This document shows positions 35,499 to 46,046 of a stretch of DNA of 64,000 bases, piece by piece; position 1 is the first letter of the stretch, and each line of letters begins with the position of its first letter. Both the position numbers and the translations under genes were made by a program. The DNA is taken from assembly GCA_032622095.1 (NCBI GenBank), contig CP136061.1, positions 260,184,077-260,248,076 of the forward strand, read 5' to 3'. Below the pieces are notes generated by a model, which searched no databases, was not told the origin of the DNA, and saw only the letters and a program-made list of their open reading frames with translations. The stretch comes from Siphonodentalium dalli. Taxonomy: Eukaryota; Mollusca; Scaphopoda; Gadilida; Siphonodentaliidae.

Positions 35499-38400
35499 AT
35501 GGCTGAAGAAATAATGACACCTCTAACAGTGGAGGAAATTTATGAGATAGAATGTATTCTACAATATATCGAAGAATACGACAGGGCTATAGAAGCTTAT
35601 CAGCTTGATGAAGATATTGTTGAAGCATCTACGCTTTGTTCAGGAGATGACCCATGGCCGAACCAAATCGGATACGGAGAAGATGATGCACCTAAAAATG
35701 ATGTTACCAACTCACAACCCGATACAGCTGGACCATCAGGCTTACAAAACCGAGACGACGAACATACACCTGATCAAGACGAAGGAGCCGTAAAATCAGT
35801 CAGTCAAACAGCCAGCAGTTCTGATAACCAAATAACCGGATATAGCATTCACAAAAGAAGTGAACGGACCTTCGGAAACAATTTGGCTACACAGAGAACA
35901 TATGAAATCAAACTAGATGAAATTTACAAAGATAAAAAGTTAATCGACATATACATGAATCGACATTCAATGTTCGAGGACGCTATTCAAAGAGCTCGTG
36001 GAAATTTGGCTGACAATGATCTTGGCAGAGTTATCATTCACCATGAGAGTTTGGACAACCCTATAATAGTTCCGTTACAAACGTTGCAAACGTTAAATGC
36101 TAACACGGTGATTGACAGAATCGAACTCGTTTTGAACAGTAACCAAACACTGTCTGTTAATCAAAGTTTCAGAATAGATATAGGCACAATTGAGTTACCT
36201 AAAGGTGGAGCACGGCGGAGGATAACGGCGTTACACGGTGAAAGTAATATTCTAAGAAATAAAACATCGATCGTTATGATTGAAAATACCGACAATATGT
36301 GAATGGCTCGGGCTATCGCCATTTGTCGGTGTAAATTACATATTTGCAGTCCTGATGCATGGCTAGAAATAACCCAGAATAGAGGAACCAGAAGTAATTT
36401 ACAGCTCATCATGGACTACAGAAAAGTACCGCACCATTATTACAGAAATATGTTGACCAAAACACGTACTGAGCAAGGAAAATTAGCCAAAGTAATCAGT
36501 GACATCGCCGGTGTACCAACAGACAGACCAGCCAGTTTAGCAGACCTAAAAGCATTCGAGGACACTCTGAATTTGACAATACTAGTCGTTAGTGCTAGAC
36601 TAGGTAATAAATTCATTACCAGCGCGCCTACAGACGGTGCAGAAAGACCCGTGATATATTTATATCTGACTGATAATGAACATTTTCACGCTATTCAATC
36701 CATAACGGGATTCTTTAGTGCAGGATATTTCTGTGTGCATTGCTTAAAACATTATTCAACCAAAGGAAAGCATTATTGTGAACGCACCTGTTTCGTGTGT
36801 AAAAGTGATAAATGTGAACAAAGTGAAATCAAAGAACATTGTTCAGATTGTAACATGACGTGTATGTCTCATCAATGTTTCGTGCGTCATAAAGAAAAAC
36901 CTATTGATCAAGCTTCGAAAGAAACGACAGCTCCTTGCGAGAAATGGTGGAAATGCTTGGACTGTACAAAAGTCATCGATAGACGGAAAAGACGTCCGAA
37001 TCAACACGTGTGCAGAGAAACATTTTGTAGATCGTGTGACAAATACACAATGGGAGGACACGAATGTTATGTAAGAGCCATACCTCCTATTACTGACAAT
37101 GAAAGAGCTAAATTCTGTTTCTTTGACTGTGAAACCTTTCAACAAGATATACTGGAATGTTCAGAAGGATATTCACCTTTACATACAAAGGATTGCCAGG
37201 ACTGTAAAGAGGATCATATATGCAAGAAATGTGCTAGGTGTCAGGTGAGTCTTAACCTAATTGTAATATATATATATGTAACACATTACAGTCGAAATCA
37301 CGATAACGTAACGCTCTTTATTATCACCACGCATAAGTAGAGACGATCTTTTATTTTTAAATTATATTAGATTATCGGGGAACGCTCTTTAGCTGTTACT
37401 TTATCTGCGTGTGAGATTACCATATAACAATTACATACTTGAATTCGACCAAAGTTAAAGGTCTCAATATTAAAATTCAACTAAACTGAGTCACAGATGT
37501 TAAACCGAGTAATTAACTTTAATTCTTGTCACATTGAAAAATGTGTAACATATTTTATGTGAAAAGAGCTTTGTAATTGTTATATGGTAAACTAACATAA
37601 TATATAATTTTTAACTTTATTGAACTTGATATCCGCGTGCTTGAATCGTCAACGATACAGGCTATATGTCGCTGGTCTGATCATCATACATTTTTAACAT
37701 TGACACGTAGATTGGAACGAGTAATTTTAGGGTCAACCAACAAAACAATATTAATACGTCAACGCTCTTTATTATCGGCGCGTATAAGTAGAGACACTCT
37801 TTTATTTTTAAAATTATATTAGATTATCGAGGAATGCTCTTTAGCTGTTACTTTATCTACGTGTGAGATTACCATATAACAATTACATACTTGAATTCGA
37901 CCAAAGTTAAGGGTCTCAATATTAAAATTCAACTAAACTGAGTCACATATGTTAAACCGGAGTAATAAACTTTAAATTCTTGACACATTGAAAATGTGTA
38001 CCATATTTTTTGTGAAAAGAGCTTTGTAATTGTTATATGGTAAACTAACATAATATATAATTTTTAACTTTATTGAACTTGTTATCCGCGTGCGTGAATC
38101 GTCAACGATACAGGCTATATGTCGATGGTCTGATCATCATACATTTTTTAATATTGACACGTAGATTGGAACGAGTAATTTTAGGGTCAACCCACAAACA
38201 ATAGTAATACGTCAACGCTCTTTATTAACGTTGAACCTATAAAAAAAACATTTAAAAAAAAAAAAATTAGTGACAAAGTGTAGACGTTTATTTTGTTTAT
38301 TTTATTATCAATAAAGCTAGAGGTTAAAACGTTCAATTATTACTTTTCAGAACTGTTTAAAAACATGGTGCGGAAAAGTTCAACATACACCCAACTTCCT

Positions 38401-41138
38401 CGTCGCCCAAACAGCTTGCTACGAATGCATGAATGAATCGCTGGAAACGAAACCGACCTGTAGAAATTGCGGTCCTCTATGTGATGCTTGTAACAACGGT
38501 GATGCGAAGAAGAATAAGAATGACCGAAATTTATGTCTGGATACATGCGGACTCCGTGAGGTTATATTTAGCGGTCCTGATACCGGTGAAAAGTTTGGAA
38601 AATGGTTATTCTCTGAACAACATAAGGGATTCATAGCACTGGCTCACAACTTCAAGGGTTACGATGGATATTTCCTCTTGGAATATCTCATTGATCAATC
38701 ATTGAGACCCAAAGTTATATATAATGGATCCAAATTAATGTACCTATACGTGGAAAAAGATCTTCATATCAAAGTACTGGACAGTCTCAGCTTTCTACCA
38801 ATGAAGTTGGCACTGTTACCAAAAACATTCGGTTTTGATGGCGAGAAAAAAGGATGGTTCCCACACTTTTTCAATAAACCAGCCAACCAGAATTATGAAG
38901 GACCCTATCCGGATGCCAAATATTACGGTGCTGACTATATGGGTGTGGCTGAACAAAAAGACTTCACGAAATGGCACGCGGCTCAAACACATGCAGTTTT
39001 CATCTTCAAGAAAGAATTATTGGATTATTGTCGCAGTGATGTCAATATTTTGAGACAAGTTTGCATAAAATTCAGAACCCACATCATGGACGCGACTGGA
39101 AATATACAACCCGTAATTGACGAGGTTTCTGGCGATATGAAGTTCAAACTGGTTGGTGCCGTTGATCCATTCCAATACGTTACCATCGCATCGGTATGTA
39201 TGGGGATATTCAGAACGAAGTTCGTCGACGAGGAATGGAGAGTGCGCCTAAGTACCGACGGGAAAACGTGGCTTCCAGCTAAATGTAAAGATGGAACTTT
39301 GTCGATTTTATACAAAGGTGAATGGGTTCAACAAACAAAACTTGAAGATGAACACGACGTACAAATTCGAGAGAAAGAATTTCTCAAATCACAGATAGCT
39401 CGCGTCCCCAAGACATCATATAAAGATCAATACAGCAAAAGTTCGATTCAATGGCTGGAATGGATGATGTTCAAAGATAAAATCCACATAACTCACGCTT
39501 TGAACGGACGTGAAAAGAAACTCGATGGTGCAAAGTACAGATTGGATGGATATTGTGAAGAGTTAAACACGGCATTCGAATTTCACGGATGTCAATTCCA
39601 TGGATGTGAACTTTGTCTGAGTCACGATAGAGACGTAGTCAAGAATCCGATAACCAACCAGACATCTAATGAATTATACGGACTGACACAGAAAAAGAAG
39701 AAGTATATAGAAAGTCGAGGCCTGAAATATGTGTGCATTTGGGAACACGAGTTCGTCTCTGCCCAAAAGACTAATCCGGAGCTTCGTGATTTCATTACTA
39801 GTTTGGACATTGTTGAACGACTAGAGCCTAGAGACAGTTTCTTCGGCAGTAGAACAAATGCCACTAAATTACACTACAAAGTTGACGTTGGTGAGAAAAT
39901 ACACTATTTTGATTTTCACGTCGCTCTATCCAATTGTGCTCAAATACGCTCGATACCCGGTTGGACACCCGAAAATCATTTTGGGCGATGACATTACAGA
40001 ACTTAAGGATTACTTCGGGCTAGCTCAAGTCAAGATTTTACCACCTAATGGACTCTATCACCCAGTATTACCGTATCGATCCAACGGTAAACGGAAGTTT
40101 CCACTGTGTAAAACTTGTGCTGATAATGAAAATCAACGACCTTGCACGTGTACGTGCCAACAGAGAGCTATGACTGGTGTTTGGTGTATTCCTGAACTGG
40201 AGACAAGTAGGATACAAGATTCTCAAAATATATGAAATATACCATTGGACCGAAACGTCGGACTATGGACAACAAAATGGATTATTCACTGAATATATAA
40301 ACACATTCTTAAAGTTCAAGCAGCAGGCTAGCGGTCCTCCGGATTGGATAAAATCTACCGAAGACATGGACAAATACATCACAGAGTATAAAGACAACGA
40401 AGGTATATTGCTAGACAGAGAAAGCATCGAAAGAAATCCAGGATTACGCCAAATATCAAAGCTGATGCTGAATTCATTTTGGGGAAAATGGGGTCAAAAC
40501 CAGAATTTCAAACAGACCGAATATTTCCATGAATCGGAACAAGACAATCTATTCCAACTCATTTCAAATCCAATGAAACAAATGGAAAATTTTCATGTCA
40601 TAACCGATGACATTCTTCAAATGGAGTGGACTTATAGAAATGACTGTGCGCTGTGTGGATCATCAAATAACATATATTTGGCCACGTTCACGACGTGTCA
40701 CGCGAGATTAATGTTATATGAAGTTATTCATTCCTTGGCCAGAAGAGTGTTATATTACGACACGGATAGTTGTGTGTTCAGCAGCACCGAGGATCAAATT
40801 AATCCCCCACTGAGCTAGACCAGGATGAATACATCGAGGAATTTGTTTCTGGAGGACCCAAGAATTACGCTTATAGAACCAATAAAGCTAAAGAGACGTG
40901 TAAAGTTCGGGGTTTCTCTTTGAACTTTGAAAATTCACAGTTCATCAATTTCAACGCGATTAAAGATCTGCTAGAATCCAGAAGTACAGTGCCCATCACC
41001 ACAACAAATCCTCGAAAAATATGCAGGTCCAAAGGAAAAAGAAAATTATATAACAGATCTGAGGAGAAGCAGTACCGAGTTGTGTATACAAAACGCAGAT
41101 GCCTGGATAACATGGATACTCTGCCATATGGATATTGA
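35499..41138 (+). pseudogene. Polinton protein-primed DNA polymerase B (PolB), broken, one intron
   Basis: Family-B polymerase that would replicate the element. From the ATG at 35499 one frame runs to an in-frame TGA at 36300 within the otherwise conserved NTDNM..MARAI segment, resumes in the same frame through a Cys-rich zinc-binding region to 37244, and is interrupted by a GT-AG intron. Exon 2 from 38351 continues to 39991. Exonuclease motifs are visible as FCFFDCETF (about 37120), AHNFKGYDGYF (38645) and YCRSDVNIL (39027). Polymerase motif A is split by a frameshift near 39910; further frame changes occur near 40190 and 40800. Motif B (NSFWGKWGQ, 40475) and motif C (YYDTDS, 40755) are intact. 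One stop and three frameshifts make it inactive. Confidence 0.93.
37245..38350 (+). other. Spliceosomal-type intron in Polinton PolB
   Basis: Donor CAG|GTGAGT and acceptor ACTTTTCAG| give a phase-0 junction that restores a continuous Cys-rich reading frame. The intron consists largely of two ~455-bp tandem copies (about 37300-37755 and 37755-38215), each containing AACGCTCTTTAT-like motifs and ATTGTTATATGGTAAACTAAC. Confidence 0.8.
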
Positions 41139-41227
41139 ACGAGGTACGTAATATATATTATATAATTTAATCGTCTATATTTGATCAAGGTTGTAATGAG
41201 AGTGTAAACATTCGATCGATGGCAGTT

Positions 41228-41311
41228 ATCGGATTATAGTAATGCGTGTTCAGACACGTTCAATGTTAGATAACATCGAGCGTGCCTGAACACGTATTAC
41301 TATAATCCGAT
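41228..41311. terminator. 31-bp-arm hairpin after PolB
   Basis: ATCGGATTATAGTAATGCGTG then TTCAGACACG pairs with CGTGCCTGAACACGTATTAC..ATCCGAT. It lies 90 bases past the PolB stop and shares the GTTCAGACACG word with the palindromes of the terminal repeats. It could act in 3'-end formation or as a replication/packaging structure; this is inference. Confidence 0.4.
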
Positions 41312-41548
41312 GGCAGTCATTGGTCAATTTATCCACGGTGTCCATTTTTATCGATCTATAAAATGCTACCCAATCCAGTTCACATTTACAAATTCGTTAG
41401 TCCTATACTGTGTGTGAAACATTCTATACAGGTTAGTTATGAATTAGTTGTTTTTTCTATCATTGCATTTACCTCCAGTACAGTCTTAACGCTCTTTATA
41501 CTTATAATATTATATCGGTCTTAAACCAAAAACAAATATGTTTTTTTT

Positions 41549-42124
41549 TTATTTTCTCAACGAAGAGTCACCATAATTCCAGATTATTCCGAATGACCAT
41601 ATTAATTCATTCTCTAATTCGGAAATATATTTCGATTTACTTGTAGAAATGTAATCCAAAATCACGCCTCTGTTAAGTATTTGTTCAATCGTGAACAGTG
41701 TACACGGTTCACGGAGAATGATATATCCGTGAATTATTGTCACTTCTTCAAAACTTCTCTGATTGAAAACCCAGTCTCGGTATTCTGCAAATCTCACAAA
41801 GTTATCTCCGATAAGTTCACGAATGTCATGTATTTTGTTTTTAGGAACGCCTCTAAATACCCAACGATTCGAAAACATTTGATTCAATATATCCTGTAAG
41901 AAATCAGTTTCAAATTCAGATCTCGCAATCAAAGATTTCAATCGCTGTACAGGAAAATATCCTTCATCTATATTCTTCAGTATTATTTTAATTTCTCTTA
42001 TAAACCAATTGTGCAGTAGTTGTTTTTTTATTTCTGGATTTATAGTTGACATGTCAATTAGCTGATTGTATATTTTCTCCAGTATTTCTGCGGGTAGTAT
42101 TCTCTCCATAATGAACTGACTCAA
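41549..42124 (-). CDS. Polinton protein of unknown function, F-box-like N-terminus
   Basis: 191 residues in one intact frame, one of the few undamaged genes. The start MSQFIMERILPAEILEKIYNQ resembles the opening helix of F-box domains (LPxEIxxxI), which would suggest recruiting a host ubiquitin ligase; the match is short. The rest is helical and charged with an aromatic stretch FRGVPKNKIHDI. No homolog recognised. It is divergent from the PC4-like gene across a GC-rich minisatellite. The 3' end is followed by an AACGCTCTTTAT motif at 41487. Confidence 0.6.
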   Translation of the reverse strand: MSQFIMERILPAEILEKIYNQLIDMSTINPEIKKQLLHNWFIREIKIILKNIDEGYFPVQRLKSLIARSEFETDFLQDILNQMFSNRWVFRGVPKNKIHDIRELIGDNFVRFAEYRDWVFNQRSFEEVTIIHGYIILREPCTLFTIEQILNRGVILDYISTSKSKYISELENELIWSFGIIWNYGDSSLRK

Positions 42125-42159
42125 TGACTCAATTTTCTTATTCTTATTGAGTATGCGAG

Positions 42160-42352
42160 GTAGGGCGGACCCCCAGGGCGGGCGGGCGGGCGGACCCCCC
42201 AGGGCTGACCCCCAGGGCTGACCCCCAGGGCGGGAGGGCGGGCCCCCAGGGCTGACCCCCAGGGCGGGCGGGCGGACCCCCCACAGGACTGACCCCCAGG
42301 ACGGGCGGGCGGACCCCTCAGGGCGGGCGGGCCCCCAGGACGGGCGGACTCC
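42160..42352. repeat. GC-rich minisatellite between divergent Polinton genes
   Basis: About nine imperfect units near CAGGGCGGGCGGGCGGACCCC and CAGGGCTGACCCC in otherwise AT-rich DNA. It occupies the shared upstream region of the genes starting at 42124 (-) and 42427 (+). Confidence 0.85.
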
Positions 42353-42426
42353 TTTCGGACTTTGTACTCCCGGTGTGTAACTGATAAGTAATGTTTGTTT
42401 TCTTATTTTCCAGGTTCAAATAAAAA

Positions 42427-43038
42427 ATGAATGATCAAGCCGATGTTGAAGGAAACCAACGGAATGAAACCAACGAGAGAGCGTTCCATCCACAATGCTT
42501 AGTCCCGTTAGGAAATGACATTTTCCTATTTGACTGTCGATTCCTGGGAAACTTGTATATCCACATAAGAGAGTGCGGTGAAGGTTATGCAGGCCAAAAA
42601 TTTCCGACAAAATCTGGAATAACATTAAATCTAAGGAGATTCAAAGCGTTGAAATCTTACCTATCAGATATACATCAAGAAGTGGTCAGTTATCGTACCG
42701 GGGAATCCGATGTATTCATGAGACGTCATATCGGTGGGAATTTCTTCATTACTATAAAGAGCGGCATCCCGCGTGTTGACATTCGCAGGTTTTGGCTGCC
42801 TGAACATTCAGATGATTTGTGTGCAACCAAATACGGAATATCTCTGACATTCGACCAATTTGAAGAACTAGCTGGAGCTATATTCGTCCTGTGTGCTAAT
42901 ATTCCTGAAATTGATCAGACTGTGCAGTGCTATTTGACCGACGATCACCAAAACCAGGAAGGATCTTTAAGATGTATGGAATGCTGCCCCAACGGTGATA
43001 GAACATGTTTGATTAACCGGATGCAGACATTCATCTAA
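42427..43038 (+). CDS. Polinton double PC4-like (transcriptional coactivator p15) protein
   Basis: 203 residues with two related segments. The first, about residues 28-85, has FLGNLYIHIREC and PTKSGITLNLRRFKALKSYL; the second, about 103-155, has GGNFFITIKSGIPRVDIRRFW and TKYGISLTFDQFEELAGAI. The beta-strand-rich front followed by a G-I-S/T-L helix is the PC4 fold, an ssDNA-binding transcription cofactor. A Cys cluster (CMECC) precedes the stop. In cellular PC4 the protein helps promoter opening and protects ssDNA; here it could aid transcription or replication. The TBP-like frame follows immediately in the +1 frame, so the two may be neighbours or once fused. Confidence 0.75.
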   Translation: MNDQADVEGNQRNETNERAFHPQCLVPLGNDIFLFDCRFLGNLYIHIRECGEGYAGQKFPTKSGITLNLRRFKALKSYLSDIHQEVVSYRTGESDVFMRRHIGGNFFITIKSGIPRVDIRRFWLPEHSDDLCATKYGISLTFDQFEELAGAIFVLCANIPEIDQTVQCYLTDDHQNQEGSLRCMECCPNGDRTCLINRMQTFI

Positions 43039-43048
43039 ACATTACTCC

Positions 43049-43420
43049 TATGATGCTACGAATGATTTGAACTGTTCTATTAATCTAAGGGATTTGACAC
43101 TTGTCTGTTCGAACATTGAATACAATTCCAAAAAGTTTAGCGGAGTTGTACGGAAACATTCTAAATTCGGTGGATGTTGCCTCGTGTTTAGCACTGGTAA
43201 AATACGTGTTAACGGGCGTTCTGATAATGTCAAACAGACACGCGTTCGACTGCGTCGATACGTTCGACATATTCAAAAATGTGGTTGGCGCGTGAGATTA
43301 CATTCCATAAAATTTTTGACAATGTCTGCATTTTGTCAGTTAAATGGAAAACTTGACTTAAACGTTTTAGTGAAACTTATGGAATGTTCTTACGAATCAG
43401 AGCTTCTTTTTTTTTTGGCA
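43049..43420 (+). pseudogene. Polinton TBP-like protein (truncated)
   Basis: The frame has no ATG (the first usable codon is TTG at 43067). It reads INLRDLTLVCSNIEYNSKKF, GCCLVFSTGKIRVNGR and RVRLRRYVRHIQKCGW, which follows the first lobe of TATA-binding protein (naEYNPkrF, LiFssGkmvvtG, arkyaRiiqklG). The following AFCQLNGKLDLNVLVKLMEC and SYESELL resemble the beginning of the second lobe. A poly-T run at 43408 then destroys the frame and simple repeats follow, so the C-terminal half is lost. A TATA-binding-like factor would let the element drive its own promoters. Confidence 0.7.
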
Positions 43421-43615
43421 ACAGACCTAATACCCCTCACCCGCCTCACCCCACAGCCCCTCAACAGAGTCATATATATATATATATATATATGTATTTT
43501 CCCAATCATACATATGATAATATAAGAACGAAAAATGATTGTATTTACAATATTTTATTTATATACATAATATAATTTAAAGAGTGTTTCTCTCGTTGTC
43601 GCTAATGAAGAGCGT

Positions 43616-44044
43616 TTACAGAATATATTTCAACATAAAATCCTTAATAATTAAATCATTATACATATAATTATTGGCACTGAAACGCCTCATTATATTT
43701 TCTAGACTGTATCCACACAGTTTATAGAATGCAAAGTATATGCAATAGGGACCGCATATATTAGAACCCTGTAATCTGTAATCATTACACTCGTAACGAT
43801 GTCCATTCAATAACAACACGTGTTTAAATCGTCTGTTGTAACACTCAGGTTTTAACCCCATCGGGTCGAAGAACTCTGATAGTTTATGTTCATGGAATAT
43901 TATCAATGTCCAGTGGCGTCCAGGTTGGCTACTCTCGTCAGTGTTAACTATATACATCCGGGGATATTGGATATAAAGACGTAATTTGTCTATGGGACAA
44001 ACATCTATCTCATTATGATTTGTGAAACTATTTATCGCCCTCAT
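43616..44044 (-). CDS. Polinton adenain-like cysteine protease
   Basis: 142 residues, intact. Catalytic layout of the adenovirus-protease/Ulp1 clan: H44 in PGRHWTLI, D60 in EFFDPMG, Q92 in RLQGSN and C97 in NICGPYC. This protease processes capsid proteins in related viruses. It is the last gene of the minus-strand block, 17 bases after the major capsid gene. Somewhat shorter than usual family members, with the N-terminus possibly trimmed. Confidence 0.9.
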   Translation of the reverse strand: MRAINSFTNHNEIDVCPIDKLRLYIQYPRMYIVNTDESSQPGRHWTLIIFHEHKLSEFFDPMGLKPECYNRRFKHVLLLNGHRYECNDYRLQGSNICGPYCIYFAFYKLCGYSLENIMRRFSANNYMYNDLIIKDFMLKYIL

Positions 44045-44061
44045 GAGTCCGCGTGTATTCG

Positions 44062-45324
44062 TTATTCAATGCAAACTTTACGACTCTCGTCAACTTTGAG
44101 AGCGGCAGGAAATTTGGCACAAACAATTACCATACAAATGTCTTTCAAAGCCGATGAGAATTTAATCTCAAGGCATGTGTGACCTTTCTGAGGTATGACT
44201 CTATCGTGATTAATTCCTTGCGGGTTTATCCTATATATGCAATAACATTTCGCATAATCCTCATAAGTAATATGAACGGCTTTTCGTTTCACATCTTTTA
44301 TTATCGTATTGTAAGCTTCTACATATTCCTTACTGGTAAAGTTCGGTGGTAGTGCTTGGGCGGGCATAGACTGACCGTTGACGTAAAATCGGACGAAGTT
44401 GCATCCAAAAGTCGCAAAGTTGAACGGGTTCTTATCGCCTGAACCGCTTTCAGCCTTTGATGATACTAAACCAATAATACAGCTACTAGGTACGTCTCCT
44501 TGAAATAGATTATCTTCTCTCAAACTGAATGCACCTTTTGACACTGTATACGACTTTATAATAGATTTTGAAAAAGGATAACACGCATTCCTTTTCTTGA
44601 GTGACTCAGTATGACTGAGTAATACACCCGGGTTAACTTTCACAGTCGCTAGTCTCAAATTAGCTTCCTGTATTTTCAACTTGTATGTCTCAGTGGTTCC
44701 CGTATACATCAGTCTAAAAACATCTCTTGTCTGCCAGAATTTTAACGTGAGCGGGAGACCATTTAGTAGTAATTTGTCCTGTTGGAAGAAGTCAAGCTGA
44801 ATTGATCCCATAATATCCATTATTTGACTAGTACGGGTTGTTTTGGACCTGTAATACAGGCCAGAGTTCCCGCTTTTCGAATCTGCCAGGTCCATACCAT
44901 CTGCTGTGTCCTTTTCGAACGCTTGTCCCTGTAGCTGTTCCTTACGTTCAGTTTCTAAGAGTACATCGAAATATGCTTTGTATGGATAATTCGGCCCGAC
45001 TTGACTCACGGGAACTTGCTGTATATTCAAATCGACCTGCGAAAATATTGAATGTAGGGGTGCATTTATCAGACCCACATCGTCATTAACGGTTAGAGCC
45101 GAACCATCTTGCTTGGTTATTTTGAGTTTGAGAAGTAGCAATGTGCGTTTGAGGTCCATGTAGGTTGTGGCCATGGCGGGAATATTGAACTCCAAAGCTG
45201 CAGTGTCTGTCAGTTGATTCACGGGCCTGTAATTTATCCATTCTGTCGATTGTATTCCACTGTCAACCGCCGGCGATTCAAATAATGCCAATTTATCGGT
45301 ATGGTACTCTCTGTATTCATTCAT
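44062..45324 (-). CDS. Polinton major capsid protein (double jelly-roll)
   Basis: 420 residues in one intact frame. The opening ESPAVDSGIQSTEWINYRP and the segments PLHSIFSQVDLNIQ, FWQTRDVFRLM, NLFQGDVPSSCIIGLV and NPFNFATFGCNFVRFYVNG are the recurrent landmarks of the Polinton capsid family, often annotated in invertebrates as F54H12.2-like. It would form the hexameric capsomers. The start overlaps the end of the small basic gene by four bases (ATGA), the compact arrangement of a polycistronic-like block. Confidence 0.9.
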   Translation of the reverse strand: MNEYREYHTDKLALFESPAVDSGIQSTEWINYRPVNQLTDTAALEFNIPAMATTYMDLKRTLLLLKLKITKQDGSALTVNDDVGLINAPLHSIFSQVDLNIQQVPVSQVGPNYPYKAYFDVLLETERKEQLQGQAFEKDTADGMDLADSKSGNSGLYYRSKTTRTSQIMDIMGSIQLDFFQQDKLLLNGLPLTLKFWQTRDVFRLMYTGTTETYKLKIQEANLRLATVKVNPGVLLSHTESLKKRNACYPFSKSIIKSYTVSKGAFSLREDNLFQGDVPSSCIIGLVSSKAESGSGDKNPFNFATFGCNFVRFYVNGQSMPAQALPPNFTSKEYVEAYNTIIKDVKRKAVHITYEDYAKCYCIYRINPQGINHDRVIPQKGHTCLEIKFSSALKDICMVIVCAKFPAALKVDESRKVCIE

Positions 45325-45650
45325 GATTTTGGCTGATCGAATATAGTTTTCACTTTCTTAGTATTATTAGCCAAACCGCTAGCTAACACTCTCTTATTGG
45401 TTTTTTTGGACGCTTTACGTGCGTGTGTCAACTTATTTTCTGCAACTTCGGCCTTAGCCATTTCAATCGCTTGCGCGACGGGCGTCACTACGTTAATATG
45501 TGGTTTTAGAACGTCTTCTTCACTATCACTATTTTGAGTTCTGTCAATAAAGTAGCGACCCTCATTATCTGGCGTTAACTTCCCATTAATCATGTCCCTG
45601 AAATGTTTTCTCCACTTTTCAATATCGGTTGGAATATACGTGATCGACAT
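45321..45650 (-). CDS. Polinton small basic protein upstream of the capsid gene
   Basis: 109 residues, intact. Acidic patch QNSDSEEDVLKP in the middle and a basic tail with KASKKTNKRVLASG and NTKKVK. Overlaps the capsid start by four bases. Position and charge suggest a virion-associated, possibly DNA-binding or scaffold protein; no motif proves it. Confidence 0.6.
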   Translation of the reverse strand: MSITYIPTDIEKWRKHFRDMINGKLTPDNEGRYFIDRTQNSDSEEDVLKPHINVVTPVAQAIEMAKAEVAENKLTHARKASKKTNKRVLASGLANNTKKVKTIFDQPKS

Positions 45651-45706
45651 GTTTCTTCAAATGTAGTGTACAAGTCACTCTTTTTTCTGCATTTATTTTA
45701 GAAAGT

Positions 45707-46042
45707 TTATCGCCTGAGACGCTGAAGTTTATCCTGCCTTACGTTTATGTAGAATGAGTCCTCAAAACTCCGCCAATCACCCGTATCACGTGTGTCTCTC
45801 TTTATAACCCTGAGGATGGGGTATGATATGTCACAAGCTATTGATTCTCCGCATATGTCCGAGCAAATATATAATAAATCCGTGTCTATATGATCAGTTA
45901 TATTTATGTCTTTCAAACAACATAACCACGTTCCTTCCAATATTAATACACCAGGTAACTCTATTGTGAAGTCGAGAGGACGATTATCTGGATATTTATC
46001 AATGGAATCGTCGCTAGTCAGGTACAGATAATAATTATCCAT
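45707..46042 (-). CDS. Polinton minor capsid (penton-like) protein
   Basis: 111 residues. YYLYLTSDDSIDKYPDNRP, LDFTIELPGVLILEGTWLCC and YPILRV follow the single-jelly-roll minor capsid pattern (FYltlpSNsS..dNt..dFt..Lp..i.L.g.Wevgl). The family usually runs further past the terminal YINVR strand, so the stop at 45707 may be premature. It sits between the membrane protein gene and the small basic gene. Confidence 0.8.
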   Translation of the reverse strand: MDNYYLYLTSDDSIDKYPDNRPLDFTIELPGVLILEGTWLCCLKDINITDHIDTDLLYICSDICGESIACDISYPILRVIKRDTRDTGDWRSFEDSFYINVRQDKLQRLRR

Positions 46043-46046
46043 ATGA

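Noticed and set aside
43428-43525. C-terminal tail of the TBP-like frame (IYIYIYICIF)
   Set aside because: Encoded by an AT dinucleotide repeat after a poly-T run; not part of the real protein.
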